Shown: in pieces, positions 35,326 to 45,452 of the stretch
Layout of the letters: every line of letters begins with the position of its first letter
Numbering within the stretch: position 1 is the first letter of the stretch
Source of the DNA: Chlorobaculum tepidum TLS
GTDB lineage: Bacteria; Bacteroidota; Chlorobiia; Chlorobiales; Chlorobiaceae
Reading direction: 5' to 3'
DNA: 64,000 nucleotides
Assembly: GCF_000006985.1 (NCBI RefSeq)
Contig: NC_002932.3
Location: 1,709,292-1,773,291, forward strand
Notes under the pieces: model-generated
What the model was told of the DNA's origin: nothing
The model's database searches: none
Seen by the model: the letters and a program-made list of their open reading frames with translations, nothing else
Translations under genes and position numbers: made by a program

Positions 35326-35751
35326 TCAGAGAGTCCCGAGACAAACCGAACCAATTGATCCCGGCTCGCTCAGCCTTGCAGAAAACGCAGTCCCTCGGCC
35401 AGGCCGCGTAGCGTTCGAGATATTTGCCGCTAACCATCGAGGCGATAAATACGGTGACGAGACTGCCGAGATGATCTCGACAGCTTCCGCTACCGTTACG
35501 ACCTCCGCCTTTCCGGAACCAGCCATCGCCTCGGCAAGTTCATCGAGAAACACCGTCTGCGTCTCCGGCGACGCCGGATGCAACACCCGGCAAACCCAAT
35601 CGCCAGCTGCAACCGCCACCCGGTTGTCGAGAACCATTTCAGCCTTTTTGATCCCCTCGACAATCTTGCCGGTACGGTAATCACTCTGTGTTGCCCATGA
35701 GACTGTGCAGTTTCCGGGTTCAAAAAAAACAGCTCTTTGTGGCGTTGTCAT
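35326..35751 (-). CDS. Unknown protein, probably frameshifted near its C-terminus
   Basis: 141 codons; I do not recognise the family. The first 100 residues look like real protein (YRTGKIVEGIKKAEMVLDN; VFLDELAEAMAGSGKAEVVT). After about residue 96 the frame becomes Ser/Arg-rich. A neighbouring frame from about 35470 to the stop at 35321 reads GSLVTVFIASMVSGKYLERY, AAWPRDCVFCKAERAGINWF, GLSRDSLI, with a more natural composition and a C-x-x-C. A single shift near 35461-35475 would join them into about 143 residues. Confidence 0.45.
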   Translation of the reverse strand: MTTPQRAVFFEPGNCTVSWATQSDYRTGKIVEGIKKAEMVLDNRVAVAAGDWVCRVLHPASPETQTVFLDELAEAMAGSGKAEVVTVAEAVEIISAVSSPYLSPRWLAANISNATRPGRGTAFSARLSEPGSIGSVCLGTL

Positions 35752-35791
35752 ATATTAGCAAAAAAGCGAACGGCCTGAAATCACCACAGCA

Positions 35792-36619
35792 ATGACCACC
35801 ATTTCCCTCCACCTCACCACCGTCGGCGACCCGGCGCTACCGAAAATCGTGTTTCTGCACGGCTTCCTCGGCTCAGGAAGCGACTGGCTTTCATTTGCCC
35901 GAAAGCTTGAGAATCGCTTTTGCAGCATCCTCGTCGATCTGCCGGGTCATGGTGAGGCGGGAATTCCGGCGGATGGCGATCCGAAGCTGTTTTTCATGCA
36001 GACAGTCGAAGCGCTGAAGAGCAATATCCGGCGTTTGCGCGCGGAGCCGTGCGTGCTGGTGGGCTATTCGATGGGCGGCCGGATCGGACTGGCGCTGGCG
36101 TTGCTCTATCCGGAGCTGTTCTCGAAGGCGATAATCGTGTCGTCGTCGCCTGGACTACAGACGGACGAAAAGCGAGCATCGCGCCGAAAAAGCGACGAGG
36201 GAATCGCCCGCAAGATCGAGCGGAATTTCGAGGGGTTCATCGGGTTCTGGTACGACCAGCCGCTTTTTTCGACGCTGAAAAGCCACTCGCTGTTCCGCGA
36301 GGTCGAGGCGCAACGCAAGCAGGGTACACCGCAAAATCTCGCCCGCGCGCTGCGCCTGCTCGGCACGGGCAATCAGCCATCGTTCTGGGACAAACTCCCC
36401 GGCAACCGCCTGCCGATGCTTTTCTGCGTCGGCGAAAAGGATGCAAAGTACGTGGATATCGCAAAGCAGGTGGTTGAACTTTGCCCATCCTCAAGCCTCG
36501 AACTCTTCGAACACTGCGGCCACACGCTGCACATCGAAGAGCCGGAGCGTTTTCTTGCGAGCGTGGAGCGGTTTATCGAAACGCATCCCCACAACAGCAT
36601 TTCCCACGATGACCTGTAA
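35792..36619 (+). CDS. menH: SHCHC synthase-like alpha/beta hydrolase
   Basis: 275 residues with an alpha/beta hydrolase fold: oxyanion region FLHGFLGSGSDW, nucleophile elbow VGYSMGGRIGLALAL (Ser about 92), acid VGEKDAKYVD and catalytic His in EHCGHTLHIEEPERF. MenH removes pyruvate from SEPHCHC to give SHCHC. The men context supports this over a generic esterase. It is the first gene after the minus-strand insert and 115 bases before menB. Confidence 0.9.
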   Translation: MTTISLHLTTVGDPALPKIVFLHGFLGSGSDWLSFARKLENRFCSILVDLPGHGEAGIPADGDPKLFFMQTVEALKSNIRRLRAEPCVLVGYSMGGRIGLALALLYPELFSKAIIVSSSPGLQTDEKRASRRKSDEGIARKIERNFEGFIGFWYDQPLFSTLKSHSLFREVEAQRKQGTPQNLARALRLLGTGNQPSFWDKLPGNRLPMLFCVGEKDAKYVDIAKQVVELCPSSSLELFEHCGHTLHIEEPERFLASVERFIETHPHNSISHDDL

Positions 36620-36662
36620 GTCCCATTCCGCCGTCACGCCTCTCTAATCAACGGGGATTGTT

Positions 36663-36670
36663 TATATTTC
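36663..36670 (+). promoter_or_regulatory. Putative -10-type box (TATATTTC) before menB
   Basis: TATATTTC in the menH-menB spacer, 65 bases before the menB ATG. It suggests that menB-menC-menE may have its own promoter. Confidence 0.3.
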
Positions 36671-36734
36671 AGCTCTTTTGCCTGTAGAGCCGGGGCAACG
36701 CCGATTTTCATCAACTACCATCGAGATTTCAGAT

Positions 36735-37559
36735 ATGAGCACAGTCAACTGGATTACAGCCGGAGAGTACTCCGACATTCTCTACCACAAGACCGAAGAA
36801 GGGATCGCCAAAATCACCATCAACCGACCGGAGCGGCGCAATGCGTTCCGCCCGCAGACGGTGGATCAGATGATCGAGGCGCTTCAGGATGCGCGTAACG
36901 ACAGCCAGATCGGCGTCATCATCCTGACCGGTGCGGGCGACCTCGCGTTCTGCTCCGGCGGTGACCAAAAGATTCGCGGCAACGCAGGATACGCCGACGA
37001 AAAAGGCGTGAACAAGCTCAACGTGCTCGATTTCCAGCGCGACATCCGCACCTGCCCGAAGCCGATCATCGCAATGGTGGCGGGCTACGCCATCGGCGGA
37101 GGCCACGTGCTGCACATGCTCTGCGACCTCACCATCGCGGCGGAAAACGCCCGTTTCGGCCAGACCGGCCCACGCGTCGGCTCATTCGACGGCGGCTGGG
37201 GCGCGAGCTACATGGCGCGTCTGGTCGGTCAAAAAAAGGCCCGCGAAATCTGGTACCTCTGCCGCCAGTACAACGCGCAAGAGGCGCTCGACATGGGCTT
37301 GGTCAACACCGTCGTGCCACTCGAAAAGCTTGAAGAAGAGACCATCCAGTGGTGCCGCGAAATTCTCGCCAACTCGCCGCTCGCCATCCGCTGCCTCAAG
37401 GCCGCGCTCAACGCCGACTGCGACGGTCAGGCTGGGTTGCAGGAGCTTGCGGGCAACGCCACCCTGCTCTATTACATGAGCGAGGAGGGACAGGAGGGCC
37501 GCAACGCCTTCGTCGAGAAGCGCAAACCCGATTTCAGCAAGTTCCCGAAACGCCCGTGA
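36735..37559 (+). CDS. menB: 1,4-dihydroxy-2-naphthoyl-CoA synthase
   Basis: 274 residues of the crotonase fold, closing the second ring of the naphthoquinone from o-succinylbenzoyl-CoA. Very well conserved: [68 protein letters not shown] and a C-terminus close to that of E. coli MenB ([18 protein letters not shown]). ATG 36735 chosen over a longer upstream frame. The stop overlaps the menC GTG start. Confidence 0.97.
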   Translation: MSTVNWITAGEYSDILYHKTEEGIAKITINRPERRNAFRPQTVDQMIEALQDARNDSQIGVIILTGAGDLAFCSGGDQKIRGNAGYADEKGVNKLNVLDFQRDIRTCPKPIIAMVAGYAIGGGHVLHMLCDLTIAAENARFGQTGPRVGSFDGGWGASYMARLVGQKKAREIWYLCRQYNAQEALDMGLVNTVVPLEKLEEETIQWCREILANSPLAIRCLKAALNADCDGQAGLQELAGNATLLYYMSEEGQEGRNAFVEKRKPDFSKFPKRP

Positions 37560-38647
37560 AGCCGCTTCATGCCGACATCTGCCGGTATGAAATGGATTTC
37601 ACCGCGCCGGTCACCGTCCGAGGAGTGCTTCTCGCCAGACGCCAGGGGTTGCTCCTGCGCCTGAAAAGTGAGGGGGTGACAGCGTATGGCGAAGTCGCCC
37701 CCCTCATCGGTCTGCACACGGAGTCACTCGACGAGGCCTTGCAGGCTCTTGCCACATTCATTCCCGAACTTTCACGACTCGACTGGAACGCATCCGATGG
37801 TCGGCAACGCCTGCTCGACGAGGCAGCGCTGCCACCGTCGGTGACGACCGGTATCGAGATGGCGCTCATCAACCTCGAAGCGACTGAGCGCAGCTCGCTT
37901 CCGTCTTTCACTGACGAATTCCCTCCAGCATCGAAAATCCCTGTCAACGCGCTGCTAGCTGGGGATCCGCAAGCCGTGCTCAACCGCGCAGCGAAGCGCT
38001 ACGCCGAGGGATTCCGCGCCTTCAAGCTGAAGGTGCGCAAAGGAGAGCTCGACGGAGCCGTCGCCTGCATCCGCGCCCTGCACGAGGCTTTCGGCGACAA
38101 GGCGGAGCTGCGGCTCGACGCCAACCAGTCGCTCGAATTCGACGAGGCGGTCGCGTTCGGCAAAGCCCTGCCGCCGGGTTGCGTCGCCTACATCGAGGAG
38201 CCGCTGACCGATGCGGCGCTGATTTCCGACTTCCACGCCGCTACCGGTCTGCCGTCGGCGCTTGACGAGTCGCTCTGGCAGCGCCCGGAGCTGCTCGACG
38301 AGATCGGCCCCGACCCACTCGGCGCGCTCGTGCTCAAGCCGAACTGCATCGGCGGCATCGCGAAATCGCTCGACCTTGCGGCCAAAGCGCACCGGATGGG
38401 GTTGCAGGCGGTTTACAGCTCAGCTTTCGAGAGCAGCGTCAGCCTCGGGCTCTACGCGCTCATGGCCGCCGTCTCGTCGCCAGCTCCGGCGGCATCAGGT
38501 CTCGACACGGCGAGCTTTCTCGCCCGCGACCTCACCGCCACACCCTTCGCCACGCCGGACGGATTCGCCGATCCCGCAGCCGCATGGCGCGACAGCTTGC
38601 GCGTGAGACCCGACATGATCGAAACCGTCAAGTCATGGAGCTTGTAA
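37556..38647 (+). CDS. menC: o-Succinylbenzoate synthase
   Basis: 363 residues of the enolase superfamily. It dehydrates SHCHC to o-succinylbenzoate. The catalytic lysine is in FKLKVRKG, metal ligands in LRLDANQS (Asp), YIEEPL (Glu) and LDESLW (Asp), and the second Lys in [10 protein letters not shown]. The start is taken as GTG 37556, giving a 4-base overlap with menB; an ATG 33 bases further on is the alternative. Its 3' end overlaps menE by 13 bases. Confidence 0.94.
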   Translation: MKPLHADICRYEMDFTAPVTVRGVLLARRQGLLLRLKSEGVTAYGEVAPLIGLHTESLDEALQALATFIPELSRLDWNASDGRQRLLDEAALPPSVTTGIEMALINLEATERSSLPSFTDEFPPASKIPVNALLAGDPQAVLNRAAKRYAEGFRAFKLKVRKGELDGAVACIRALHEAFGDKAELRLDANQSLEFDEAVAFGKALPPGCVAYIEEPLTDAALISDFHAATGLPSALDESLWQRPELLDEIGPDPLGALVLKPNCIGGIAKSLDLAAKAHRMGLQAVYSSAFESSVSLGLYALMAAVSSPAPAASGLDTASFLARDLTATPFATPDGFADPAAAWRDSLRVRPDMIETVKSWSL

Positions 38648-40011
38648 CCCAGGCCGCACAAACCTTCGGCGACCAACCCGCGCTCATCACCGACGAACGG
38701 CGCTGGAGCTTCGCCGACCTCGATGGCGACACGGCTCGCATCGCCACTGCGTTCGAAGCGAGCAGCATCCGGCGCGGCGACATCGTTGCGCTTGTCGCGC
38801 CGAACAGCCCGGCGCTCGTGCTCTCGCTGATGGCGCTCATGCGCATGGGCGCCGTCGCCGCGCCGGTGAACCACCGGTTTCCGGCAAATCACATCGAGGG
38901 CGTGCTCGCGCGGCTGAATCCGGCGATGACGCTCGACGCGGCAAAGCTCGACGCCTTCGTCGCCGACGCGATCGCCCGGACGGGCGCGACCTTCACCGCC
39001 GCGACGGAGATGGAACGGCCCGTCTCGGTCATCCACACCTCGGCCAGCTCCGGCAAGCCGAAAGCCGCCGTGCACAGCCTCTCAAACCACTACCACAGCG
39101 CGATGGGTTCCGCGCAAAACCTGCCCTTCGGGCCGGGCGACTGCTGGCTGCTTTCGCTCCCGCTCTACCACGTCGGCGGCTACTCGATGCTTTTCAAATG
39201 CCTCCTCGGAGGCGGCGCGCTGGCCGTGCCGTCGCCTGATGCGGCGCTTGCTGAGTCTCTCACACACTTCCCCGTCACGCACCTCTCGCTCGTGCCGACG
39301 CAGCTCTACCGGATGCTCCGCGCCGACGGCGGCCCGGAGCGCCTGCGAAGCCTCAGGGCGTTATTGCTCGGAGGCAGCGCGGTCAGCGCCCCGCTTCTAC
39401 GCGAGGCGATCTGCGAACGGGTACCGCTCTACCTCACCTACGGCTCGACCGAAATGAGCACGCAGGTCACAACCTCGCCCACGCCAGTCACCAAGGCGCG
39501 GGGCGACAGCGGTGTGGTGCTCCCTTACCGTGAGGTTGCAATTTCAGTGGACGGCGAAATTCTCGTCAAAGGCGAGTGCCTTTTCATGGGCTATCTCGAT
39601 AATGGAGAATTGCGCGAGGCGCGAGACAAAAATGGATGGTTCCACACAGGCGACATGGGTGAACTGTCGGGGGACGCGCGGCTGACCGTACTCGGCAGGA
39701 AGGACAACATGTTCATCTCGGGCGGCGAGAACATCCACCCCGAAGAGATCGAAAAAGCGCTGACATCGATCGTAGGCATCGAAGAGGCCGTGGTGGTTCC
39801 AGCGCCCGACGCCGAGTACGGCATGAGACCGGTAGCGTGGATCAAAGCCCGGAGCGACTCGCCTGACGATGCCACAATCATCGCCAGCCTGAAAAGCACG
39901 ATCGGCAAGCTCAAAACACCGGTGGCGTTTCATCGCATTCAGGAGTGGCAGACCATCCCCGGCTCAGCCAAGATCGACCGAAGCTGGTACCGCAAGCTGG
40001 CTGAAAAGTAA
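38635..40011 (+). CDS. menE: o-Succinylbenzoate-CoA ligase
   Basis: 458 residues of the acyl-adenylate family, activating o-succinylbenzoate with ATP and CoA. AMP-binding P-loop VIHTSASSGKPKAAVHS (about residue 130), LTYGSTEMSTQ, FHTGDMGEL, LGRKDNMFISGGENI and a C-terminal catalytic Lys region PGSAKIDRSW. The men order C then E means the ligase is made before its product reaches MenB; pathway order is not gene order. A hairpin terminator follows. Confidence 0.95.
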   Translation: MELVTQAAQTFGDQPALITDERRWSFADLDGDTARIATAFEASSIRRGDIVALVAPNSPALVLSLMALMRMGAVAAPVNHRFPANHIEGVLARLNPAMTLDAAKLDAFVADAIARTGATFTAATEMERPVSVIHTSASSGKPKAAVHSLSNHYHSAMGSAQNLPFGPGDCWLLSLPLYHVGGYSMLFKCLLGGGALAVPSPDAALAESLTHFPVTHLSLVPTQLYRMLRADGGPERLRSLRALLLGGSAVSAPLLREAICERVPLYLTYGSTEMSTQVTTSPTPVTKARGDSGVVLPYREVAISVDGEILVKGECLFMGYLDNGELREARDKNGWFHTGDMGELSGDARLTVLGRKDNMFISGGENIHPEEIEKALTSIVGIEEAVVVPAPDAEYGMRPVAWIKARSDSPDDATIIASLKSTIGKLKTPVAFHRIQEWQTIPGSAKIDRSWYRKLAEK

Positions 40012-40013
40012 AA

Positions 40014-40033
40014 GGGCGACCAACCGGTCGCCC
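40014..40033. terminator. Hairpin between convergent menE and the membrane protein gene
   Basis: Perfect 8-bp stem GGGCGACC/GGTCGCCC with an AACC loop, 2 bases after the menE stop. There is no T tract; it may serve both strands. Confidence 0.65.
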
Positions 40034-40054
40034 CTGCACATCACATGTCACCCG

Positions 40055-40570
40055 TCACCTCTTTCTTGCCTGCCGCTTCAGGAAAAACACCGTCACACGA
40101 CCGCCAAGACCGGCGAAGGGAGCGTAGAACATACCGGTCAGGATCATGCTCACGAGCAGATCGGAGAGAGCAATGTCTTTCGGTGCAGTCACCATCGCCA
40201 GCATTTGCTGGAACGTTTCTGCGTTCTCGGGAGCCAGGCTGGTCGCCCATGCAACCAGAAGCCGGAGACTTTCGAGACCGGGGATGTAACCGAACCACTT
40301 CTCCAGCAGGTATGCAACAAGCACCGACAGCGCGCCGCCTATAAACCCGCTCATCGCGCCAAGCACGAAAGCCTCGCCAGGCTCTAGGCGGATCTGGTTA
40401 CGCATGATGTAGTACCACGCCGCCACCGCGCCGGCAATTATGATACCGGCAAACAGAAATGCGTTGATCAGGGTCAGATAGGGCAGCGTCGTCGTCAGCA
40501 CGAGCAGCACCGCGCCGCCGAGCAGCGCCGATACTTTCGATGGACGACCCGGCACAGTTTCGACGACCAT
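40055..40570 (-). CDS. Four-helix membrane protein (DUF4199-like), function unknown
   Basis: 171 residues with about four hydrophobic segments (VLTTTLPYLTLINAFLFAGI; MSGFIGGALSVLVAYLLEKW; SMILTGMFYAPFAGLGGRVT) and a basic C-terminus (KRQARKR). The layout resembles the DUF4199 group, but I am not certain. It begins 1 base after the dapB stop, so it is certainly read with dapB; a role linked to the envelope is only a guess from that context. Confidence 0.8.
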   Translation of the reverse strand: MVVETVPGRPSKVSALLGGAVLLVLTTTLPYLTLINAFLFAGIIIAGAVAAWYYIMRNQIRLEPGEAFVLGAMSGFIGGALSVLVAYLLEKWFGYIPGLESLRLLVAWATSLAPENAETFQQMLAMVTAPKDIALSDLLVSMILTGMFYAPFAGLGGRVTVFFLKRQARKR

Positions 40571-40571
40571 T

Positions 40572-41321
40572 TCAGGCAGAAAAAAGATCGTTTAGAAAAT
40601 CATCCATCGTGTAGAAGCCCGGCGACGTAGCGTGGCGCTGAACAAGCCACTCTGCGGCACGAACTGCCCCGGAAGCGAAACCGGTGCGGTTCTTGGCCGT
40701 GTGAGTCAGTTCGATGGTGTCCGATTCCGAATCGATAATCGCGGAATGCACCCCGAACACAGAGCCAAGGCGGATCGAGGCGACCTGCAATTCGTCGCTC
40801 TGCAATTTCCTGCCCTCCTGAAGCTCGCGAACGATAGTTCGCTTGCGGGGATTGGAGTTCAGAATCTCATCGGCAGCCTTGATCGCCGTGCCGCTCGGGA
40901 AGTCCGCCTTGCCGGTATGGTGCTGCTCCGAAAGCGCGATATCGAACTGCTCAAACGGCGCAATCAGGCGCGCGGCCTCGCGCAGCGTCCGGAAAAAGAT
41001 GTTGACGCCAAGCGAGTAGTTCGCTGAATAGAGCATTGTGCTCCTAGCCTTTACGACCTCTTCGCGAACCTGCGGCATCACGTCGTCCCAGCCAGTGGTG
41101 CCCACCACGACCGGCACACCGGAGGCAATCAGCGCCGGATAGTTGGCGAGAAATGCACTCCTGACGGTAAAATCGATAATAACGTCCGACCCGCTGAACG
41201 CAGCGGCATCGATGGTGTCGTTGACATCGAGCACACGGTTGACGACATGTGCACCCGAGGCGGCAACGACGTCGGCTATCTGACGGCCCATGCGGCCATT
41301 GCCGACCAGTGTGATCTTCAT
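40572..41321 (-). CDS. dapB: 4-hydroxy-tetrahydrodipicolinate reductase
   Basis: 249 residues. It makes tetrahydrodipicolinate in the lysine/diaminopimelate pathway, supplying peptidoglycan. Nucleotide loop VGNGRMG at the N-terminus, VVVGTTGW, and the signature [15 protein letters not shown] with catalytic His and Lys (about residue 138-152). It lies 43 bases after parB and 1 base before a small membrane gene, forming a parA-parB-dapB unit. Confidence 0.96.
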   Translation of the reverse strand: MKITLVGNGRMGRQIADVVAASGAHVVNRVLDVNDTIDAAAFSGSDVIIDFTVRSAFLANYPALIASGVPVVVGTTGWDDVMPQVREEVVKARSTMLYSANYSLGVNIFFRTLREAARLIAPFEQFDIALSEQHHTGKADFPSGTAIKAADEILNSNPRKRTIVRELQEGRKLQSDELQVASIRLGSVFGVHSAIIDSESDTIELTHTAKNRTGFASGAVRAAEWLVQRHATSPGFYTMDDFLNDLFSA

Positions 41322-41364
41322 AATCTCAGCTTGTTTTTGTACTTCTGGTAATTGCTCCAGGCAC

Positions 41365-42249
41365 TCACTGACCGATCAGTTCGAGTATCCGGTCGAGATC
41401 TTCGCCTGAAAAATATTTGATGTGAATCTCGCCCTGTCCCCCCTTCTTTTCGACAAGGCTGACCTTGGTGGCAAGCCGCTCCCTGAGGCGGGCCTCGATC
41501 TGGTCGATCTGCACCGCCCGAGGTGCTGGAGCCGGACTCGCCGTTTTCGGTTTGTCCTTGAACATGTTGTTGACCAACGCCTCGGTCTGGCGCACCGAAA
41601 GCTGCCGTGCCATGATCTGACGCCACACCTTGAGCTGAAGGTGCTCGCTCGGCAGATTGATGAGCGCACGGGCGTGACCGGAGGAGATTTCGCGAGTGCG
41701 GATGCTGTCCTGAATCTGGCGCGGAAGCTTCAGGAGACGCAGGAAATTGGCAACCGTGGAGCGGTTCTTGCCAACCTTCTGGGCCACCTCGTCCTGCGTG
41801 AGGTTGCATTTGGTCACCAAGCTCCGGAGCGCAAGCGCGACCTCGATGGCGTTGAGGTCTTCCCGCTGGATGTTCTCGATGAGGGCGAGTTCGAGCTTGC
41901 TGGCGTCCTCGTGCGCTTCGATGACGTAGGCGGGAATAAACTTGAATCCGGCAGACTTGACCGCGCGCAGCCGGCGTTCACCGCTGATGAGCAGGTACCC
42001 CTCTCCATCGCGGCAGACCGTTACCGGCTGGATTACGCCGTTTTCGATGATCGAATTGCGCAACTCGTTGAGCGCCGTCTCCTCGAAGGCCTGGCGAGGC
42101 TGGAAAGGATTAACCTTGATTTTTTCAACTGGCAGGCTGCCGATGACGCCATCCTGCATCTTTTCAGTCTCTTCAGCTTTTTCGGCGACTGCAAAGCCCT
42201 CTTCGGAAATCAGTGCTTTCAGACCCCTGCCCAGTGCTTTTTTAGACAT
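41365..42249 (-). CDS. parB: Chromosome partitioning protein ParB
   Basis: 294 residues. N-terminal [13 protein letters not shown], ParB box ([28 protein letters not shown], the arginine-rich CTP site), [15 protein letters not shown], a helix-turn-helix ([20 protein letters not shown]), and a C-terminal dimer domain. It loads at parS sites as a CTP-switch clamp to segregate the origin. ATG 42249 follows the conserved start. I found no perfect 16-base parS in the nearby spacers. Confidence 0.96.
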   Translation of the reverse strand: MSKKALGRGLKALISEEGFAVAEKAEETEKMQDGVIGSLPVEKIKVNPFQPRQAFEETALNELRNSIIENGVIQPVTVCRDGEGYLLISGERRLRAVKSAGFKFIPAYVIEAHEDASKLELALIENIQREDLNAIEVALALRSLVTKCNLTQDEVAQKVGKNRSTVANFLRLLKLPRQIQDSIRTREISSGHARALINLPSEHLQLKVWRQIMARQLSVRQTEALVNNMFKDKPKTASPAPAPRAVQIDQIEARLRERLATKVSLVEKKGGQGEIHIKYFSGEDLDRILELIGQ

Positions 42250-42274
42250 ATCCTCACAATTAATAAACGGCCAC

Positions 42275-43072
42275 CTACTGCTGCCGAACCTTGAATTTCC
42301 TGATGTTGCCGTCACGCTCGAAAATCTCCTGCGCAAGATCGAGGTAGTCCTTCGAGCCGATGCTCTGGGCGTCGTACAGAAGCGCCGGCATACCATGACT
42401 CGGAGCCTCTGAAAGCCTGACATTCCTGCGAATGTAGGTCTTGTAAACCTTCTCCTTGAAAAACTTCTTAACCTCTTCGGCGACCTGTGTCGCAAGCCTG
42501 AGCCGGGCATCGAACATGGTCACCAGAACCCCCTCGATTTCGAGCTTCGGATTCAAATGCTTCCGCACGATGCTGATGGTGTTCAGCAGCTTGCCCAAAC
42601 CTTCAAGCGCGTAATACTCGGCCTGCACCGGAATGAGCACCGAATCGGCAGCGGTGAGCGAATTGAGCGTGATGAGACCAAGCGAGGGCGGACAGTCAAT
42701 AATGATGTAATCGTACTGGTCGCGCACCTGCTTCAGGGCCTTCTGCATAACGTACTCCCGCTCGCGCATATTGACCAGCTCCACCTCCATGCCAACAAGG
42801 TTGACATTCGAGGGCAGAACATCGAGGTATTCGAGACCGGAAGGCTTGATCGCATCGCGAATCTCCCCGCCGTTCACCATCACATTGTAGAAGGTGTTTT
42901 CGATCTCATCCCCGGTTTCGAGACCAAAACCTGAGGTAGCGTTGGCCTGGGGATCGATGTCGATCAAGAGCGTTTTGAATTCGGATATCGCAATGGAAGC
43001 CGCAATATTCACCGAGGTGGTTGTTTTACCGACCCCGCCTTTCTGGTTTGCAATCGCAATTACTCTGCCCAT
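42275..43072 (-). CDS. parA: Chromosome partitioning ATPase ParA (Soj)
   Basis: 265 residues, a deviant Walker ATPase: [20 protein letters not shown] (K-G-G-V-G-K-T-T, signature Lys present), [14 protein letters not shown] and [14 protein letters not shown]. It binds DNA when ATP-bound and works with ParB in moving chromosome origins. It is first in the minus-strand run parA-parB-dapB and diverges from mpg. Confidence 0.97.
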   Translation of the reverse strand: MGRVIAIANQKGGVGKTTTSVNIAASIAISEFKTLLIDIDPQANATSGFGLETGDEIENTFYNVMVNGGEIRDAIKPSGLEYLDVLPSNVNLVGMEVELVNMREREYVMQKALKQVRDQYDYIIIDCPPSLGLITLNSLTAADSVLIPVQAEYYALEGLGKLLNTISIVRKHLNPKLEIEGVLVTMFDARLRLATQVAEEVKKFFKEKVYKTYIRRNVRLSEAPSHGMPALLYDAQSIGSKDYLDLAQEIFERDGNIRKFKVRQQ

Positions 43073-43133
43073 GTACCCCGTAGCCAGCGAAATGAAAAAT
43101 ATTCAAGCGGTTAATCTTCTTCAGCGACACGTT

Positions 43134-43148
43134 GTATTAGTATAATAC
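43134..43148. promoter_or_regulatory. Palindrome in the parA/mpg divergent spacer
   Basis: GTATTA-GTA-TAATAC is a perfect inverted repeat in the 110-base region between divergent parA and mpg. It contains TATAAT on the plus strand (43141-43146) and its mirror on the minus strand, so it could be overlapping -10 boxes for both genes or an operator. Confidence 0.4.
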
Positions 43149-43182
43149 TTGCATAAACTTTTGCAAACAGGAATATCGACCC

Positions 43183-43812
43183 ATGAAAAGGCTTGGCGCC
43201 GATTTTTACCAGATGCCAACAATCTTGCTTGCCGAGCGGCTACTCGGCAAGATTTTCGTCCATCACGAAGTATCGGGCCGGGTGACCAAAGGACGGATCG
43301 TCGAAACCGAAGCCTACCTCGGCGATGGCGACGAGGCCTGCCACGCATGGCGCGGCATGACAGAGCGCAATCATGTGATGTTCGGCCCACCCGGCCACCT
43401 GTACATCTACTTCTCCTACGGCTGCCACTATCTGGCGAACATCGTCTCGGAACAGAAGGGCATAGCTGGCGCAGTCCTGCTCCGGGCTATGGAACCAATC
43501 GAAGGCATCGAATGGATGCAGGAACGGCGCGGAACGACTGATGAGCGCGCCCTGATGAGCGGCCCCGGCAAGCTCACCCAGGCGCTCGGCCTCGGCCCGG
43601 CGCATTATGGCGAGAGCCTGCTCGGCGACATCTGCTGGCTCGAAGAGGCTCCGGACATACCGCCGGAGCTGATCGGCACAAGCCCGCGCATCGGCATTTC
43701 GCGCAGTACTGATCTCCTGTGGAGAAAGTTCATCGCCGGTTCGCCGTATATTTCGAAAACACAACCCGGCCCGCCGCCAAAAAAGAGGAAAAAAGGGTTG
43801 GAAAGTAGTTAA
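43183..43812 (+). CDS. 3-methyladenine DNA glycosylase (AAG/Mpg family)
   Basis: 209 residues. It removes alkylated or deaminated purines from DNA (base excision repair). Motifs: LLGKIFVHHE, VETEAYLGDGDEACHAWRG with the catalytic Glu, RNHVMFGPPGHLYIYFSYG, GPGKLTQALG and RIGISRS near the end. The C-terminal tail (PPPKKRKKGLESS) is basic. The gene diverges from parA; no operon partner is obvious. Confidence 0.95.
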   Translation: MKRLGADFYQMPTILLAERLLGKIFVHHEVSGRVTKGRIVETEAYLGDGDEACHAWRGMTERNHVMFGPPGHLYIYFSYGCHYLANIVSEQKGIAGAVLLRAMEPIEGIEWMQERRGTTDERALMSGPGKLTQALGLGPAHYGESLLGDICWLEEAPDIPPELIGTSPRIGISRSTDLLWRKFIAGSPYISKTQPGPPPKKRKKGLESS

Positions 43813-43878
43813 ATTTTCCTTTTTTAGGCTCATACGGTTACACGAGGGAACATCCATCAAGTCAACCTCAAGCCAGCC

Positions 43879-45261
43879 ATGATCGGCACTCCTATCCTTC
43901 CAGAAATTCGTGAGCTGATCGAACAGAGAAACTTCAGCGCCCTGCAACGCCTCTTCGACGACTGGCTCCCGGTTGACCTGGCCGAACTGATTTCCGATCT
44001 GCCTGAAAACGAGCAGGCAATTCTCTTCCGGCTGCTTCCCAAAGACGTGGCTACCGAAACCTTCGAGTACCTCGACTTCGATGCCCAGCAAAACCTGCTC
44101 AACGCCCTGACGCAAAAGGATGTCACCCACATCCTCAACAGCATGTCGGCTGACGACCGCACGGCGCTGCTCGAAGAGCTGCCCGGCCCGGTGGCGCAGG
44201 AGCTGATCAAGCTGCTTTCATTCAAAGAGTTCAAGATCGCCAAGACGCTGCTCGCCTACGCCGAGGATAGCGTCGGGCGCCTCATGTCGCCGGACTTCCT
44301 GAGCGTCAAAAAGGACTGGGAAATCGGCAAGGTGCTTGAATACATCCGCACCTACGGCCACGAAAGCGAAACGCTGAACGTCATCTACGTAGTGGACGAG
44401 CACGGCAAACTCGTCGGCGAAATGCTCGCCCGCGACCTCTTGCTTTCGGCGCTTGACAAAAAGGTCGAGGAGATCATCGACGAGGACAAGCTCATCACCC
44501 TCACGGCCACGCAGGATCAGAAAGACGCGCTCGAGACCTTCAAGCGCTACGACCGGGTCGCCTTGCCGGTCGTCGATTCCAACGGCTACCTAATCGGCAT
44601 CGTCACGGTTGACGACATGCTCGACGTGGCCGAAGAGGAGGAAACTGAAAACATCCAGAAGTTCGGCGGTATCGAGGCCCTCGAAGAGCCGTACATCGAC
44701 GTGCCGCTACTGGAACTGATAAAAAAACGGGCCGGATGGCTGGTGATTCTGTTTCTCAGTGAAATGCTGACGGCCTCGGCCATGTCCTATTTCGAGGGTG
44801 AACTGGCCAAGGCAATCGTGCTGGCCACCTTCATTCCGCTCGTGATATCGAGCGGCGGCAACTCCGGTTCGCAAGCCGCCACGCTCATCATCCGCTCGCT
44901 CTCGCTCGGCGAGATCAGTATACACGACTGGTGGAAAGTCATGCGGCGAGAAATTCTTTCAGGACTTATGCTTGGCAGCATCCTCGGCACGATTGGCATC
45001 ATCAGGGTCGTGCTTTGGGCCACCATTCTCGGGCATCTGACAAAGGTCTGGGTACTCATTGGGATTACCGTCGGCTGCTCACTGGTGGGTATCGTGCTCT
45101 GGGGCACCCTGACCGGATCGATGCTGCCCCTGCTGCTCAAACGCCTCGGCTTCGATCCGGCCACCTCGTCGGCCCCGTTCGTCGCTACGCTGGTAGACGT
45201 CACCGGCATCGTCATCTACTTCACAGTCGCCTCGCTGGTGCTCAAAGGCGTGCTGCTGTGA
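43879..45261 (+). CDS. mgtE: Magnesium transporter MgtE
   Basis: 460 residues. In order: a cytosolic MgtE N-domain superhelix (about 1-130, repeated L-x-x-L-x-x-D-x-A-x-x-L), two CBS domains that sense Mg2+ (about 135-260; [39 protein letters not shown]), a plug helix, and five membrane helices (about 285-460) with [20 protein letters not shown], the conserved channel segment. Mg2+ binding to the N/CBS part closes the pore. The 191-base spacer after it (45262-45452) shows nothing clear. Confidence 0.97.
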   Translation: MIGTPILPEIRELIEQRNFSALQRLFDDWLPVDLAELISDLPENEQAILFRLLPKDVATETFEYLDFDAQQNLLNALTQKDVTHILNSMSADDRTALLEELPGPVAQELIKLLSFKEFKIAKTLLAYAEDSVGRLMSPDFLSVKKDWEIGKVLEYIRTYGHESETLNVIYVVDEHGKLVGEMLARDLLLSALDKKVEEIIDEDKLITLTATQDQKDALETFKRYDRVALPVVDSNGYLIGIVTVDDMLDVAEEEETENIQKFGGIEALEEPYIDVPLLELIKKRAGWLVILFLSEMLTASAMSYFEGELAKAIVLATFIPLVISSGGNSGSQAATLIIRSLSLGEISIHDWWKVMRREILSGLMLGSILGTIGIIRVVLWATILGHLTKVWVLIGITVGCSLVGIVLWGTLTGSMLPLLLKRLGFDPATSSAPFVATLVDVTGIVIYFTVASLVLKGVLL

Positions 45262-45452
45262 GCTGGTGAGCTGCCTCCTACCCCCGTAAATCAGGTTGAC
45301 ACTTCGGAAGAATGACAGCAAGTGGCCAAATGAAGGCCATGAGCTTCTAAAAGAGCCTCAGCCCAGACAGACATTGGATCATCTGTTTGCGGAATTTGCA
45401 GTTCCGCGCATAATCCCGAAAAAGCTGTAAGTTATCCCCAAAACGACAGCGT

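Noticed and set aside
41365-43200. parS site near parAB
   Set aside because: No 16-base match to the TGTTTCACGTGAAACA-type palindrome was found in the spacers around parA, parB or mpg.
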